DNA of 64,000 nt from the NCBI GenBank assembly GCA_900550475.1, contig URSA01000003.1, forward strand, positions 62,001 to 126,000. The letters run 5' to 3'. The notes under the pieces were generated by a model, which saw only the letters and a program-made list of their open reading frames with translations, did no database searches and was not told the origin of the DNA. Position 1 is the stretch's first letter. Each line of letters begins with the position of its first letter. Both the position numbers and the translations under genes were made by a program. Positions 1 through 8,501 of the stretch are shown here, one piece after another. This DNA is from an uncultured Lachnospiraceae bacterium (lineage in GTDB: Bacteria; Bacillota; Clostridia; Lachnospirales; Lachnospiraceae).

Positions 1-173
1 GCAGGAAATCAGCGAAGGATGCGCTTAAGGAGGCTCTGAAGGAAGTGGAAGCGGAGAATCAGGCTCAGGCAGCCACGACCGCAGAGAGCAGGATACCGGA
101 AACACAGGCTGCACCTGCACAGAATACCGCAGTGGCGGCTGCCGGAACGGAAAGTGAAAAGAGTGAAGCGTAA
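1..173 (+). CDS. C-terminal end of an unidentified protein (5' partial)
   Basis: The reading frame is open from the window edge to a TAA at 171-173. The 56 visible residues begin with a Lys/Glu-rich helical stretch (KDALKEALKEVEAENQ) and continue as an Ala/Gln/Thr/Glu-rich, probably disordered tail. There is no recognisable motif, so the protein cannot be named. A strong hairpin terminator follows 10 bp downstream, which fits the end of a real transcription unit. Composition of this kind is common in tails of ribosome-associated or cell-envelope proteins, but that is only a guess. Confidence 0.6.
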   Translation, partial: RKSAKDALKEALKEVEAENQAQAATTAESRIPETQAAPAQNTAVAAAGTESEKSEA

Positions 174-183
174 GACAAACGAC

Positions 184-228
184 AAAACGGTGTCCGGACA
201 GATTAAGTTCTGCCGGACACCGTTTTTG
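184..228 (+). terminator. Rho-independent terminator
   Basis: A perfect 14-bp inverted repeat (AAAACGGTGTCCGG at 184-197 and its complement at 213-226) ends in a T-run. The A-tract on the left arm makes it able to work on both strands, so it may also terminate the minus-strand repressor gene that ends at 252. Confidence 0.85.
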
Positions 229-251
229 GTTCTTCATTTCTTTTTTTCTTC

Positions 252-536
252 CTATCTCATGCGGTCAAAGACGAGGTCATATCCGTCGTTGCCGTAGTTT
301 AAGGAGCGGTTGACACGGCTGATGGTAGCGGTGGAAGCACCGGTCTTTTCGGCAATCTCCAGATAGGTCTTGTGATCCTTCAGCATGGCAGCCACTTCAA
401 AGCGCTGCGAGAGAGAAAGCAATTCGTTTACCGTACACAGATCTTCAAAAAAAATGTAGCATTCCTCTCTGTTTTTCAGGCTGAGAATGGCATCAAACAG
501 AGAATCAACGGCATCTGTCTTGATTTTCTTATTCAT
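252..536 (-). CDS. YerC/YecD family TrpR-related transcriptional repressor
   Basis: A 94-residue all-helical protein of the YerC/YecD family, which belongs to the TrpR superfamily. The DNA-binding part is the segment containing YLEIAEKTGASTATISRVNR, a helix-turn-helix in which TGASTATISRV is the recognition helix, as in TrpR relatives. The start chosen is the second in-frame ATG (536), because GGAGG lies 5 nt upstream of it while the upstream ATG at 548 overlaps that Shine-Dalgarno sequence. The family is usually a stand-alone small regulator; its ligand is not known. It is divergent from the DUF1836 gene, with about 180 bp between them that hold a good promoter for the latter. Confidence 0.9.
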   Translation of the reverse strand: MNKKIKTDAVDSLFDAILSLKNREECYIFFEDLCTVNELLSLSQRFEVAAMLKDHKTYLEIAEKTGASTATISRVNRSLNYGNDGYDLVFDRMR

Positions 537-639
537 AAGATCCTCCATACTTTCACACTGTAAAATTTTAAAGACTCATTATTAGTATTTTAACATACTA
601 AAGTTGTAAAGTAAAGATAAGAAATCTTTCATAAAAAAC

Positions 640-668
640 TTGTCATGTGGTATTCAATTCTATATAAT
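640..668 (+). promoter_or_regulatory. SigA-type promoter of the DUF1836 gene
   Basis: TTGTCA (640-645) and TATAAT (663-668) are separated by 17 bp, close to the vegetative consensus. It points to the CDS that starts at 717. Confidence 0.7.
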
Positions 669-716
669 AGAATATGCCTATGCTTTTTTATGCATGGGAT
701 GATGGGAGACATTGCA

Positions 717-1400
717 ATGACGATTAATACAGAAGATTTGTTAAACAGTATATTGGACAGTCTGGCGAGGATCGAATACATCAAGCCGGAGGATATTCCC
801 AATATTGACCTTTACATGGATCAGGTGACGACTTTCATGGACAAGCGGCTCAGGACGACGACCCGCTACCCGGGCGACGACAAGATCCTGACAAAGACCA
901 TGATCAACAATTATGCAAAGAATGATCTGCTTCCGCCGCCGGAGAGAAAAAAATACTCCAAGGAGCATATGCTTCTTCTGATCTTTATCTACTATTATAA
1001 GAGTATTCTGTCCATCAGCGACATCCAGACGCTGTTCAGACCGATCACGGAGGGTTTTTTTTATGAAAAGAGCGGCTATAAGTTAGAGGATGTCTACAGC
1101 GAAGTGTTCGGCATGGAGCAGGGGCAGGTGGAGATGTTAAAGGAGGATGTGAGGGAGAAATACCGCAGGGCGGAAACCTCGTTTGCGGATGCACCGGAAA
1201 AGGATCAGGAGTTTTTGAAACGGTTCTGTTTCATCTGCCAGCTCAGCTTTGATGTATACGTGAAGAAGCTGTTGATCGAAAAGCTTGTGGATGATCTGCG
1301 GGAGAAGGATACGCGGGTGGCGCAGAAGCCCGCAAAAACGGAAAAACCGGTGAAACAGGAAAAACCTGCAAAGCCGGAGAAACCGGACAGGAGTAAATAG
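717..1400 (+). CDS. DUF1836 domain-containing protein
   Basis: 227 residues. The N-terminal two thirds match the DUF1836 family of Firmicutes: a conserved region (about 1-140) with TKTMINNYAKNDLLPPPERK followed by KYSKEHMLLLIFIYYYK. That layout resembles a MerR-like winged helix (a NYxKxxLLPxPxRxxYxxEH pattern), so DNA binding is plausible although the family has no assigned role. The C-terminus is a low-complexity run of KPxKxEKP repeats, about 25 residues long and strongly basic. The ATG at 717 was chosen over upstream ATGs because GGGAG at 705-709 is well placed. A terminator follows. Confidence 0.85.
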   Translation: MTINTEDLLNSILDSLARIEYIKPEDIPNIDLYMDQVTTFMDKRLRTTTRYPGDDKILTKTMINNYAKNDLLPPPERKKYSKEHMLLLIFIYYYKSILSISDIQTLFRPITEGFFYEKSGYKLEDVYSEVFGMEQGQVEMLKEDVREKYRRAETSFADAPEKDQEFLKRFCFICQLSFDVYVKKLLIEKLVDDLREKDTRVAQKPAKTEKPVKQEKPAKPEKPDRSK

Positions 1401-1420
1401 CAGACAATGAGAACAGACAG

Positions 1421-1453
1421 AAAGGCTGACCCTTGACAGGTCAGCCTCTTTTG
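1421..1453. terminator. Bidirectional terminator between convergent genes
   Basis: AGGCTGAC (1423-1430) pairs with GTCAGCCT (1440-1447); T-rich sequence follows on the plus strand and on the minus strand. It sits between the convergent DUF1836 and substrate-binding protein genes. Confidence 0.75.
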
Positions 1454-1466
1454 ATCTGGTATCTGT

Positions 1467-2465
1467 TTATTTTGCTTTTTCGGCAAAGGTGGTGTTGACA
1501 AGGTCGGCGTAGGGAACGCGCTCCTTCAACACATCGGATTCCTCCAGAATGTTCTGTAAGAGGTCGAAGGCCTCTTCGCTGAAAACCAGATCCTCCTTCC
1601 AGGTGTGCTGGTCGTAGTAGCGGGTCACAATGGCAGTCAGCGTATCCATGTCGGTCTCTTCAAACTGGGGCCTGATCACCTTGGCGATCTCTGCGGGGCT
1701 GTGGCTGTTCACATAATCCATACCCTTCTGCAGGGCGTTTGTGAAGGCCTGCACAGTCTCTGGATTGCTCTCCAGATAGCTCTTTTTTGCGGAGAAGGCG
1801 GTGTAGGGCACATAGCCGGAGTCCTCGCCCAGAGAGGCAACCACATAGCCGTCCCCCTTCTGCTCAAGAGCGGTCGCATGGGGCTCAAATTCCACGGTAA
1901 AATCCGCCTGCCCGCCGGAAAATGCCGCAGCGGTGGAACCGAAATCAATGCTCTGGTCGATGGAAAGATCCTGCGTGGGATCAATATTGTTTTTGAGAAG
2001 GATATACTCAAACACCATTTCAGGCATGCCGCCGGGACGGCCGCCCAGCACATTTTTGCCGATGACCATATCCCATGTGAAGTTTTCAATGGGAGTGCGG
2101 GAGACGAGGAAGTTTCCCGCACGCTGGGTGAGCTGTGCAAAATTGACGGCGTAGTCCCTGGTGCCGCCTGTGTAGGTGTAGATGGTGCTCTCGCTTCCCA
2201 TGAAGCCGATATCCGCCTCGCCGGTCAGAAGCGCGGTCATGGTCTTATCCGCGCCGAAGCCGGTTACCAGCGTCAGGTCGATGCCCTCGTCGGCAAAATA
2301 GCCGTTTTCGATGGCAACATACATGGGAGCGTAGAAAATGCTGTGTGCAACCTCGTTCAGGGTCACTTTTTTCAAGGACCCCCCAGAGGCGGGAGAGCCG
2401 CAGGCGCAAAGGAAAGAAAAGCATAAAAAAAGCACCCACGAACAACGGAACGGTTTCTTTTTCAT
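1467..2465 (-). CDS. ABC transporter substrate-binding lipoprotein, NMT1/THI5 (NitT/TauT) type
   Basis: 332 residues. An N-terminal signal ends in the lipobox LCAC, so the mature protein should be lipid-anchored at the outer face of the membrane. The fold signature is that of the NMT1/THI5-like and SsuA/TauA group: YAPMYVAIENGYFADEGID near residue 45, then TALLTGEADIGFMG. These proteins bind thiamine-pyrimidine precursors, nitrate, sulfonates or similar small molecules; the ligand here cannot be told. No cognate permease or ATPase lies beside it, so it is an orphan or works with a distant transporter. The ribosome binding site GGAGG precedes the ATG. The HTH gene upstream on the same strand could share its transcript, though a -10-like TATAAT lies between them. 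Confidence 0.88.
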   Translation of the reverse strand: MKKKPFRCSWVLFLCFSFLCACGSPASGGSLKKVTLNEVAHSIFYAPMYVAIENGYFADEGIDLTLVTGFGADKTMTALLTGEADIGFMGSESTIYTYTGGTRDYAVNFAQLTQRAGNFLVSRTPIENFTWDMVIGKNVLGGRPGGMPEMVFEYILLKNNIDPTQDLSIDQSIDFGSTAAAFSGGQADFTVEFEPHATALEQKGDGYVVASLGEDSGYVPYTAFSAKKSYLESNPETVQAFTNALQKGMDYVNSHSPAEIAKVIRPQFEETDMDTLTAIVTRYYDQHTWKEDLVFSEEAFDLLQNILEESDVLKERVPYADLVNTTFAEKAK

Positions 2466-2494
2466 AAAAATCCTCCATTTTTTCGAGATGCTTT

Positions 2495-2528
2495 ATTATA
2501 TTGCGTTTACCGCGAAAGGTGCATGCAC
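2495..2528 (-). promoter_or_regulatory. Possible promoter/operator of the substrate-binding protein gene
   Basis: On the minus strand a TATAAT (2495-2500) lies 30 bp before the start codon, and just upstream is a perfect palindrome GTGCATGCAC (2519-2528). No good -35 box is visible. The palindrome could be a regulator site; this is inference only. Confidence 0.3.
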
Positions 2529-2530
2529 AC

Positions 2531-3019
2531 TCAGCCGTCAATGTGAATGTTTTTGATCGCCCAGAGCTGGAGAGCCTTGGCGTTTGTGGAGATTTTTTCC
2601 AGTGAATCCAGGATATGCTGGAAAGCAGGGCGCTCGGATTCGCTGATTACGCCGTCCTCGGAGATGGCGATCAGAGACATGCGCAGACTGTCGATATCCT
2701 TGAGAGAGCCGAGGACCTTAAGTGCCAGACGGTCAAAATCATCGATGGTCACTTCCTTGACGCTTGTCCTGCCTATGGGACATTCCCTGGCACAGTAGGA
2801 GTTGCAGAGCTCCGGACTGTTGTAGGTGCGGGACATGGCGAGCACTTCCTCCGGGTAGGGCGTGATGGCGTCCAGCTCGATCCTTGCAAGCCGTGTGCGG
2901 TCGATACCGATGATTTCGGCGGATTTTTCCCTGCTGTTAAAATCGTCGTTTCCCTTTGATGCCTCGTATCGTGCAAGATAGTACATATTATCGGCAGCTT
3001 TTGTAGCTTTTTTTCCCAT
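2531..3019 (-). CDS. Helix-turn-helix (XRE-like) protein with a CxxxCxxxC motif
   Basis: 162 residues from the ATG at 3019, which is preceded by GGGGAG and, further up, a TATAAT. The N-terminal half resembles a lambda-repressor-like HTH (SREKSAEIIGIDRTRLARIE, about residues 27-47, then ITPYPEEVLAMS). In the middle is CNSYCARECPIG, three cysteines spaced CxxxCxxxC, which could bind a metal or Fe-S cluster. The C-terminal half is helical with an acidic EDGVISESERPAFQHIL stretch. It is divergent from the SPFH gene and upstream of the orphan binding protein, so it may regulate either. The longer in-frame extension to 3175 is very hydrophobic and lacks a ribosome binding site. Confidence 0.75.
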   Translation of the reverse strand: MGKKATKAADNMYYLARYEASKGNDDFNSREKSAEIIGIDRTRLARIELDAITPYPEEVLAMSRTYNSPELCNSYCARECPIGRTSVKEVTIDDFDRLALKVLGSLKDIDSLRMSLIAISEDGVISESERPAFQHILDSLEKISTNAKALQLWAIKNIHIDG

Positions 3020-3128
3020 TGCCCACACTCCCCTGTATATTATAATTGATTTCATAATATAGTTTATGAAAAAAAACGGGTATTGTAAAGAAAAATAAAA
3101 GGAAAATGTCAAAAAGTACAAAAGTTTG

Positions 3129-3157
3129 TTGAGAAAAGTGACAAAACTTGGTACAAT
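3129..3157 (+). promoter_or_regulatory. Promoter of the SPFH operon
   Basis: TTGAGA (3129-3134) and TACAAT (3152-3157) with a 17-bp spacer, 63 bp ahead of the SPFH start codon. The intergenic region also carries the divergent promoter of the HTH gene. Confidence 0.65.
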
Positions 3158-3219
3158 ACTCATAGGCATGTTCATAAACTTTATTATGGCTAATAAAAAT
3201 AAAATGCGGAGGAGACAAA

Positions 3220-4569
3220 ATGGGATTAATTAAAGCGGCAAAAGATGCCCTCGGCGGTCTGCTGGCTGACCAGTGGCGCGAGTATTTCTACTGCACTTCC
3301 CTGTCCAGCGATGTGCTGATGGTGAAGGGCGAAAAGCAGATTACGCAGGGACGTAACAGCAATACAAAGGGAAATGACAACATCATCTCCAACGGTTCCA
3401 TCGTGGCTGTCAATGAAGGACAGTGTATGCTGATTGTAGATCAGGGAAAGATTACGGAATTCTGTGCCGAGGCGGGCGAGTTCATTTATGATTCTTCCTC
3501 AGAGCCTTCCCTGTTGTACGGCAAGCTGGGCGAAAACATCAAGAACAGCTTTGCAACCTTTGGAAAGAGATTTACTTTTGGCGGCAATACCGCAAAGGAT
3601 CAGAGAGTTTACTTTGTCAACACCAAAGAGGTGATGAACAATCTCTTCGGCACGGCAAACCCGATTCCGTTCCGTGTGTATGACCAGAACACCGGATTCG
3701 ATCTGGACACCACCGTGAAGTGCAACGGTCAGTATACCTTCAAGATCGTGGATCCTATTCTGTTCTATACCAATGTCTGCGCCAACGTTGCGGACGAGTA
3801 CAGAAAGAGTGAGCTGACCACACAGATGAAGGGTGAGCTGACCACCGCAATGCAGCCCGCAATGGCAAGCATTGCAGCACAGGGCATCCGCCCTTATGAG
3901 CTGTCCGGACACGCAGAGGCTGTCGTGGAAGCATTGCAGAAAGAGCTTTCTGTTAAGTGGACGGAGCTGCGCGGTATCGAGATGGTCAGCATGACCATCA
4001 GCTCCGATATTCCCAAGGAGGACAGGGAGCGTATCTCCAAGTGGCAGGAGACTGCTATGCTGCGTAATTCCAACATGGCGGCTGCAAGACAGAACGAGGC
4101 ATTTGCCCGCGCAATCGAGAATATGGGGAACGGCGGCGAAGGCGGCGAAGGAGGCGGCAATGCCATGAACGGCGTCATGGGCATGATGGCAATGAATATG
4201 ATGCAGGGCATGATGAATAATGGCGGCGGCTTTATGCAGAACGGCGGACAGCAGAACGCACAGGCACCCCAGATGCAGCCGGCAGCAGGAACGCCGGTTC
4301 TCGGATGGACCTGCAGCTGCGGCAAGACCGACAACAGAGGAAAATTCTGTGAGAACTGCGGACAGCCCAAGCCCAGCGATGCAGGATGGACCTGCAGCTG
4401 CGGCAAGGTAAATCAAGGTAAGTTCTGCGTGGACTGCGGCAAGAAGAAACCTGAAGGTGCGCCTCTTTATAAATGCGACAAGTGCGGTTGGGAACCGGAA
4501 GATCCTGTACATCCTCCCAAATTCTGCCCGGAGTGCGGAGATATATTTGATAGCAACGATATCCAGTAA
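3220..4569 (+). CDS. SPFH/Band-7-like domain protein with three C-terminal zinc ribbons
   Basis: 449 residues. The N-terminal ~290 residues resemble the virion-core/YdjI-type branch of the SPFH superfamily: an opening VMVKGE-like strand, INGSIVAVNEGQ-like region and the long amphipathic stretch around KGELTTAMQPAMASIAAQGI. A Gly/Met/Asn-rich linker (about 305-345, repeated MNMMQGMMNN) leads to three Cys4 ribbons: CSCG..FCENCG, CSCG..FCVDCG and CDKCG..FCPECG. No transmembrane helix is evident, so it is probably a peripheral, oligomeric cytoplasmic scaffold. The Shine-Dalgarno GGAGGAG is 5 nt upstream. It heads a run with the Tim44-like gene 18 bp downstream and the c-di-GMP gene after that. 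Confidence 0.85.
   Translation: MGLIKAAKDALGGLLADQWREYFYCTSLSSDVLMVKGEKQITQGRNSNTKGNDNIISNGSIVAVNEGQCMLIVDQGKITEFCAEAGEFIYDSSSEPSLLYGKLGENIKNSFATFGKRFTFGGNTAKDQRVYFVNTKEVMNNLFGTANPIPFRVYDQNTGFDLDTTVKCNGQYTFKIVDPILFYTNVCANVADEYRKSELTTQMKGELTTAMQPAMASIAAQGIRPYELSGHAEAVVEALQKELSVKWTELRGIEMVSMTISSDIPKEDRERISKWQETAMLRNSNMAAARQNEAFARAIENMGNGGEGGEGGGNAMNGVMGMMAMNMMQGMMNNGGGFMQNGGQQNAQAPQMQPAAGTPVLGWTCSCGKTDNRGKFCENCGQPKPSDAGWTCSCGKVNQGKFCVDCGKKKPEGAPLYKCDKCGWEPEDPVHPPKFCPECGDIFDSNDIQ
4303..4407 (+). repeat. Internal duplication of a zinc-ribbon module
   Basis: An identical 24-nt stretch at 4303-4326 recurs at 4384-4407, 81 bp later. It encodes GWTCSCGK, the opening of ribbons 1 and 2 of the SPFH protein. 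The exact nucleotide identity suggests a recent in-frame duplication of 27 codons. Confidence 0.8.
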
Positions 4570-4587
4570 TAAAGAGGTTGGAACGGA

Positions 4588-5349
4588 ATGGATGCTAATT
4601 TGATCGGCATTATTGTAGCATTGGTTCTTGGCTTTGGTCTGGTAGGCATAGGTTACTATGCCTACCGGTCTGTTAAGAACAAGGTGAGAAACTTCTCCAT
4701 GATGGCGTTCGGGACGGACTCTATCATGGAGGGATTCCAGAAAACGGAGGCAGAGTACACATCCACACCTAAATCCGTGGCGGCGGGGACGAGTCTGTAT
4801 CTTCCGCGTATTATGAAGGATTTTCCCGAGTTTCATTATGATGAGATGAAAAATCGCGCAGAGAATGTGTTGATTTCTTTTTTGCGTGGTATCGACGGAG
4901 ACGATGAGGGGCTTTTGACCGAGGGGACGAGCGAATTGAAGGATAAGCTGGCAAATCAGCTTGGCATGCTCAGAGCCGAGGATGTAAGGGAGCATTACAA
5001 CAATATGAATATTCATCGCACGGAGATCTGCCAGTACCGTAAGCAGCGGGGCAGATGCAGTGTGATTTTTCAGTCGTCCATTGAATATTTCCATTTCAAG
5101 GAGAAGGACGGCCAGATGATATCGGGGAACAGGGGGGTAAAGACACAGTCCAGATACAATGTGGAGTGTCTTTACATACAGGACAGAGATTATGTGGAGA
5201 ACCTGGATGATACGGGAATGGCGTTAAACTGTCCGAATTGCGGGGCTCCATTGAACAGGCTTGGCGCCAAGGTTTGTGAATATTGTGGGACTCCCATCGT
5301 GGAATTCAATATCAAGGTATGGAATTTCAGCGATGTGGAAGAGGTATGA
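4588..5349 (+). CDS. Membrane-anchored Tim44-like protein with C-terminal zinc ribbon
   Basis: 253 residues. One N-terminal transmembrane helix (LIGIIVALVLGFGLVGIGYY, residues 5-24) is followed by a basic juxtamembrane stretch, a Tim44-like domain (about 75-200; LPRIMKDFPEFHYDEMK and IEYFHFKEKD are typical) and a single ribbon CPNCGAPL..CEYCGT near residue 216-235. The topology suggests the ribbon and Tim44 fold face the cytoplasm. Tim44-like domains bind proteins or lipids at membranes. The gene follows the SPFH gene by 18 bp and overlaps or abuts the next, so all three are probably co-expressed. A shared zinc-ribbon style with the SPFH protein suggests a physical partnership, which is inference. 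Confidence 0.82.
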   Translation: MDANLIGIIVALVLGFGLVGIGYYAYRSVKNKVRNFSMMAFGTDSIMEGFQKTEAEYTSTPKSVAAGTSLYLPRIMKDFPEFHYDEMKNRAENVLISFLRGIDGDDEGLLTEGTSELKDKLANQLGMLRAEDVREHYNNMNIHRTEICQYRKQRGRCSVIFQSSIEYFHFKEKDGQMISGNRGVKTQSRYNVECLYIQDRDYVENLDDTGMALNCPNCGAPLNRLGAKVCEYCGTPIVEFNIKVWNFSDVEEV

Positions 5350-5378
5350 CGGCAGTCATCAACCAGAAGAGAGGGGCT

Positions 5379-8300
5379 ATGGCAGAGAAAGATTTCAGTA
5401 ACTTGCTGATGAACAGTATTCCCGGCGGGGTCTGTGAATTGGTGTATGATCAGGGACTGACCCTTCAGTATGCGAATGAAGGCATGTTTGCGATGATGCG
5501 GATGTCGGCGGAGGAGTTTGAGAAAAACTATCAGAACAGGTACGATAAGCTTCTGAACCCGGAAGACTGGGAAGAGATGCAGAACAGGATCCGGGAGTCG
5601 ATTGCAACAGGGCATATCCTGCATATGGAATACCCGGTTCATCACAGGAGCAGAAAAGAAGAATGGCGCATGATGCAGGCCGCCGTGATGGAGAGGGATG
5701 GCAAGCCGCTTATGCAGTGCGTGGTGCTTGACATTTCCAATGTCAAGCGCGCTAACGAGAAGCTTGCCGAGGAGCAGGAGAAGCTGAAGGTGATCGCAGA
5801 GATGTCCGGCGATCTGATTTTTGTGTACGACATCGCCAACGATTGCATGGATTACACGGCGCATGAAGAATGCCTGAAAAGCCAACAGCGGATCCGAAAG
5901 GATTACACCAAAACAATTGGTCAGAACGGATATGTGCATCCGGACGATCAGGATACGCTCAAGCGGTTCTGTGAGGAACTGCAGATAGGAAGCAGCCACA
6001 TTTATGAGGAGCTGCGCAAGCGCTATGCGGACGGCCGCTATCACTGGATCGAAATCGAAGGAAAGACCATATACAACAAGAACGGAAAGCCCGTCAAGGT
6101 GATCGGGCGGACCAACAACATAGATGAGAGAAAAGCCAAGGAGGAGCACTTCAGGATCTGTTCGGAGACCGACTCCCTCACCGGACTGTATAATCATCAG
6201 GTTGTGATGGACAAGATAAGGAAGGAAATCAGCAATCCGGCATCAGAGAATCTCAGGTGGCTGATTATTTTTGATGTAGATAACTTTAAGCAGGTCAACG
6301 ACAGAAACGGACACCTTGTAGGGGATGCCGTTTTGTGCATGTTTGCGGATGAACTGAAGAGTTCCCTGAAAAACAGTCTGTTGGGCAGGATCGGCGGCGA
6401 CGAATTTATGGCGTATGTGAAGGACATGCCCAGAGAAGAACTGGAGGAGGTTCTTAAGAAACTGAACACCACCATGCAGGGAGTTTACAAGGATGAAGAG
6501 GTCAATCTCATGGTTTCCTGCAGTGCCGGAGTGGTGCACTGCAGTGCGGGATGTACCTTTGATGAACTGTTTGAATGGGCAGACTATGCACTTTACAGAG
6601 TGAAGCGGGAGAGCAAAAACGGCTATTACATTGTGGAGGCACATGCAGGCGAGCATGCGCCGGAGATTGGGTATCTGACCAGAGAAGATGAGGAGGAATA
6701 CATCAGGGAAGAGGCTGTGATCCACAATGCGGACGAGCTGGTATTCTTTGCGCTTGAGCTGCTCGACGGGGTGTCTGATGTCCAGAGCGGAATCAAGATG
6801 GTCTCGGACAGAATATGCAGTTTCTTTGACATTGATGATATTGCGTATGTGGCAAACGAGGGTGGAACCAATCGGAAACGATACCACTGGAGCAGAGAGA
6901 AGAAACGCCAGACGGACGGTGATTTCATACGGGAGTCCCGCACCGCATGGCAGATGATATGGTCAGAGCTGGAGAAGAACGCTACACTGGTATTGCAGAA
7001 TGATTTGATCAGAGAGATGCCGGGAGAGCAGGTACAGTCCACCTTCTTCGTGAGACCGGACAAGACTGCGGCAAGAGAATGCATCGTATTCGTTGACCGT
7101 AGGAGGAACCGCGACTGGAAAGAGGAGAAGGACGGTCTGGTCAGAATTGCCGGCGTTTTATATAATCATCTGAAACAGGTATATGATATTGAACAGAAGA
7201 AGGACGAGATTGACCGTCAGATGAATTACGACTCTGTCACGGATCTGCCCCAGTACCATAAGTTCATCCAGCTTACGGAGCAATACCGTTACGAGAGAGG
7301 AAGCAGCAATCTTTACTTTGTGTATTCGGATTTTGCAAATTTCCAGTTTATGAACGAGCTGTACGGCTACGCCGAGGGCGACAAGATTTTGCGTTCCTTT
7401 GCACAGAAGCTGCAGGACATGCCCGGCGGACTGACTTTCTGCCGTATCACCTCCGATCACTTTGTAGGTCTTGTGAGAGGGACGGGAGTGGAACAGGTGC
7501 AGGAGAGCTACCTTGCGCTGACGCAGGAGTTCTGCAAGGAAACCAATGCGGTATACGATCAGAGCAATCTGTTTATGATATCGGGTCTGAGTGCGTTTGA
7601 TGACGGGGACGAGGCGGTCTCCGTGGTGATCGACCGCGCTAACATTGCAAGGAAGTACGGCAAGAACAACGCAAGTACGGTAGTGCAGGTCTACAATCAG
7701 GAGATCAAGGAAAAGAACGAGGCGCAGAAAGCGATCACAGCCAACATGGCGACGGCACTGGAAAACGGCGAGTTCAAGGCATGGCTGCAGCCGAAGGTGT
7801 CCCTGACGACGGGAAAAGTGGTCGGCGCGGAGGCGCTTGTCCGCTGGTGCAGGCCGGACGGCAGCATGGTATACCCGGATCAGTTCATTCCGGTATTTGA
7901 GCAGAACGGTTTTATCACCAAAATTGATTTCGAGGTGCTGGATCAGGTGCTTAACTATCTGCGGGATGCCATGGATCATGGGGAAGAAGTGGTGACGGTG
8001 TCCGTCAATTTCTCGCGCAGGCACAGTGAAAATCCGAACTGTGTGGAGCAGATTGTAGAGCGGTTGCAAGAGAAGCGGATTCCGCCAAAGTATCTGGAGG
8101 CGGAGGTTACGGAGTCCATTTTCATTCTGGATCTGACGACGCTTACCTCTAATCTGCATAAGCTGAAACAGAACGGTATTGCAATCTCCATTGATGACTT
8201 CGGAAGCGGTTATTCTTCCCTGAATGTGCTGGCAAATGTGGAGGCGGATGTCATCAAGCTGGACAAGAAGTTTTTGTCGGATATCGGCAAGGATTCCAAG

Positions 8301-8501
8301 GCGCCGGTATTTATTAAATATTTGATCAAGATGATGAAACGGATGGGATATGAGGTCATTGCGGAGGGCGTTGAGACGGAGGAACAGCTCAAGCTTCTGC
8401 GCAATGCGGACTGCGATATGGTACAGGGCTATTACTACGCGCGTCCTATGCCGGTTTCGGATTTTCGGACTTTTCTGAAGGAGTTTAACAAACGGGCATG
8501 A
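5379..8501 (+). CDS. PAS-PAS-GGDEF-(degenerate GGDEF)-EAL cyclic-di-GMP signalling protein
   Basis: 1040 residues from the ATG at 5379 (preceded by GAGAGGGG); an alternative ATG at 5346 overlaps the preceding stop as ATGA. Two PAS/PAC units occupy about 1-260. A GGDEF domain (265-425) has an intact RIGGDEF motif near 337. A GAF-like linker (440-600) follows, then a second GGDEF-fold region whose signature is replaced by ITSDHF (near 690), so it should be non-catalytic and perhaps binds GTP as a regulatory domain. The EAL domain (785-1035) has EALVRW, the NFSRRH and EVTES segments, IDDFGSGYSSL and EGVETEEQ, so phosphodiesterase activity is expected. No transmembrane helix is seen; the protein is soluble. 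Which activity dominates cannot be told. Confidence 0.92.
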   Translation: MAEKDFSNLLMNSIPGGVCELVYDQGLTLQYANEGMFAMMRMSAEEFEKNYQNRYDKLLNPEDWEEMQNRIRESIATGHILHMEYPVHHRSRKEEWRMMQAAVMERDGKPLMQCVVLDISNVKRANEKLAEEQEKLKVIAEMSGDLIFVYDIANDCMDYTAHEECLKSQQRIRKDYTKTIGQNGYVHPDDQDTLKRFCEELQIGSSHIYEELRKRYADGRYHWIEIEGKTIYNKNGKPVKVIGRTNNIDERKAKEEHFRICSETDSLTGLYNHQVVMDKIRKEISNPASENLRWLIIFDVDNFKQVNDRNGHLVGDAVLCMFADELKSSLKNSLLGRIGGDEFMAYVKDMPREELEEVLKKLNTTMQGVYKDEEVNLMVSCSAGVVHCSAGCTFDELFEWADYALYRVKRESKNGYYIVEAHAGEHAPEIGYLTREDEEEYIREEAVIHNADELVFFALELLDGVSDVQSGIKMVSDRICSFFDIDDIAYVANEGGTNRKRYHWSREKKRQTDGDFIRESRTAWQMIWSELEKNATLVLQNDLIREMPGEQVQSTFFVRPDKTAARECIVFVDRRRNRDWKEEKDGLVRIAGVLYNHLKQVYDIEQKKDEIDRQMNYDSVTDLPQYHKFIQLTEQYRYERGSSNLYFVYSDFANFQFMNELYGYAEGDKILRSFAQKLQDMPGGLTFCRITSDHFVGLVRGTGVEQVQESYLALTQEFCKETNAVYDQSNLFMISGLSAFDDGDEAVSVVIDRANIARKYGKNNASTVVQVYNQEIKEKNEAQKAITANMATALENGEFKAWLQPKVSLTTGKVVGAEALVRWCRPDGSMVYPDQFIPVFEQNGFITKIDFEVLDQVLNYLRDAMDHGEEVVTVSVNFSRRHSENPNCVEQIVERLQEKRIPPKYLEAEVTESIFILDLTTLTSNLHKLKQNGIAISIDDFGSGYSSLNVLANVEADVIKLDKKFLSDIGKDSKAPVFIKYLIKMMKRMGYEVIAEGVETEEQLKLLRNADCDMVQGYYYARPMPVSDFRTFLKEFNKRA

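Noticed and set aside
3499..5094. Long antisense ORF of 531 codons opposite the SPFH and Tim44-like genes
   Set aside because: It overlaps two well-supported genes, has no ribosome binding site and its composition is that of a G+C-rich shadow frame.
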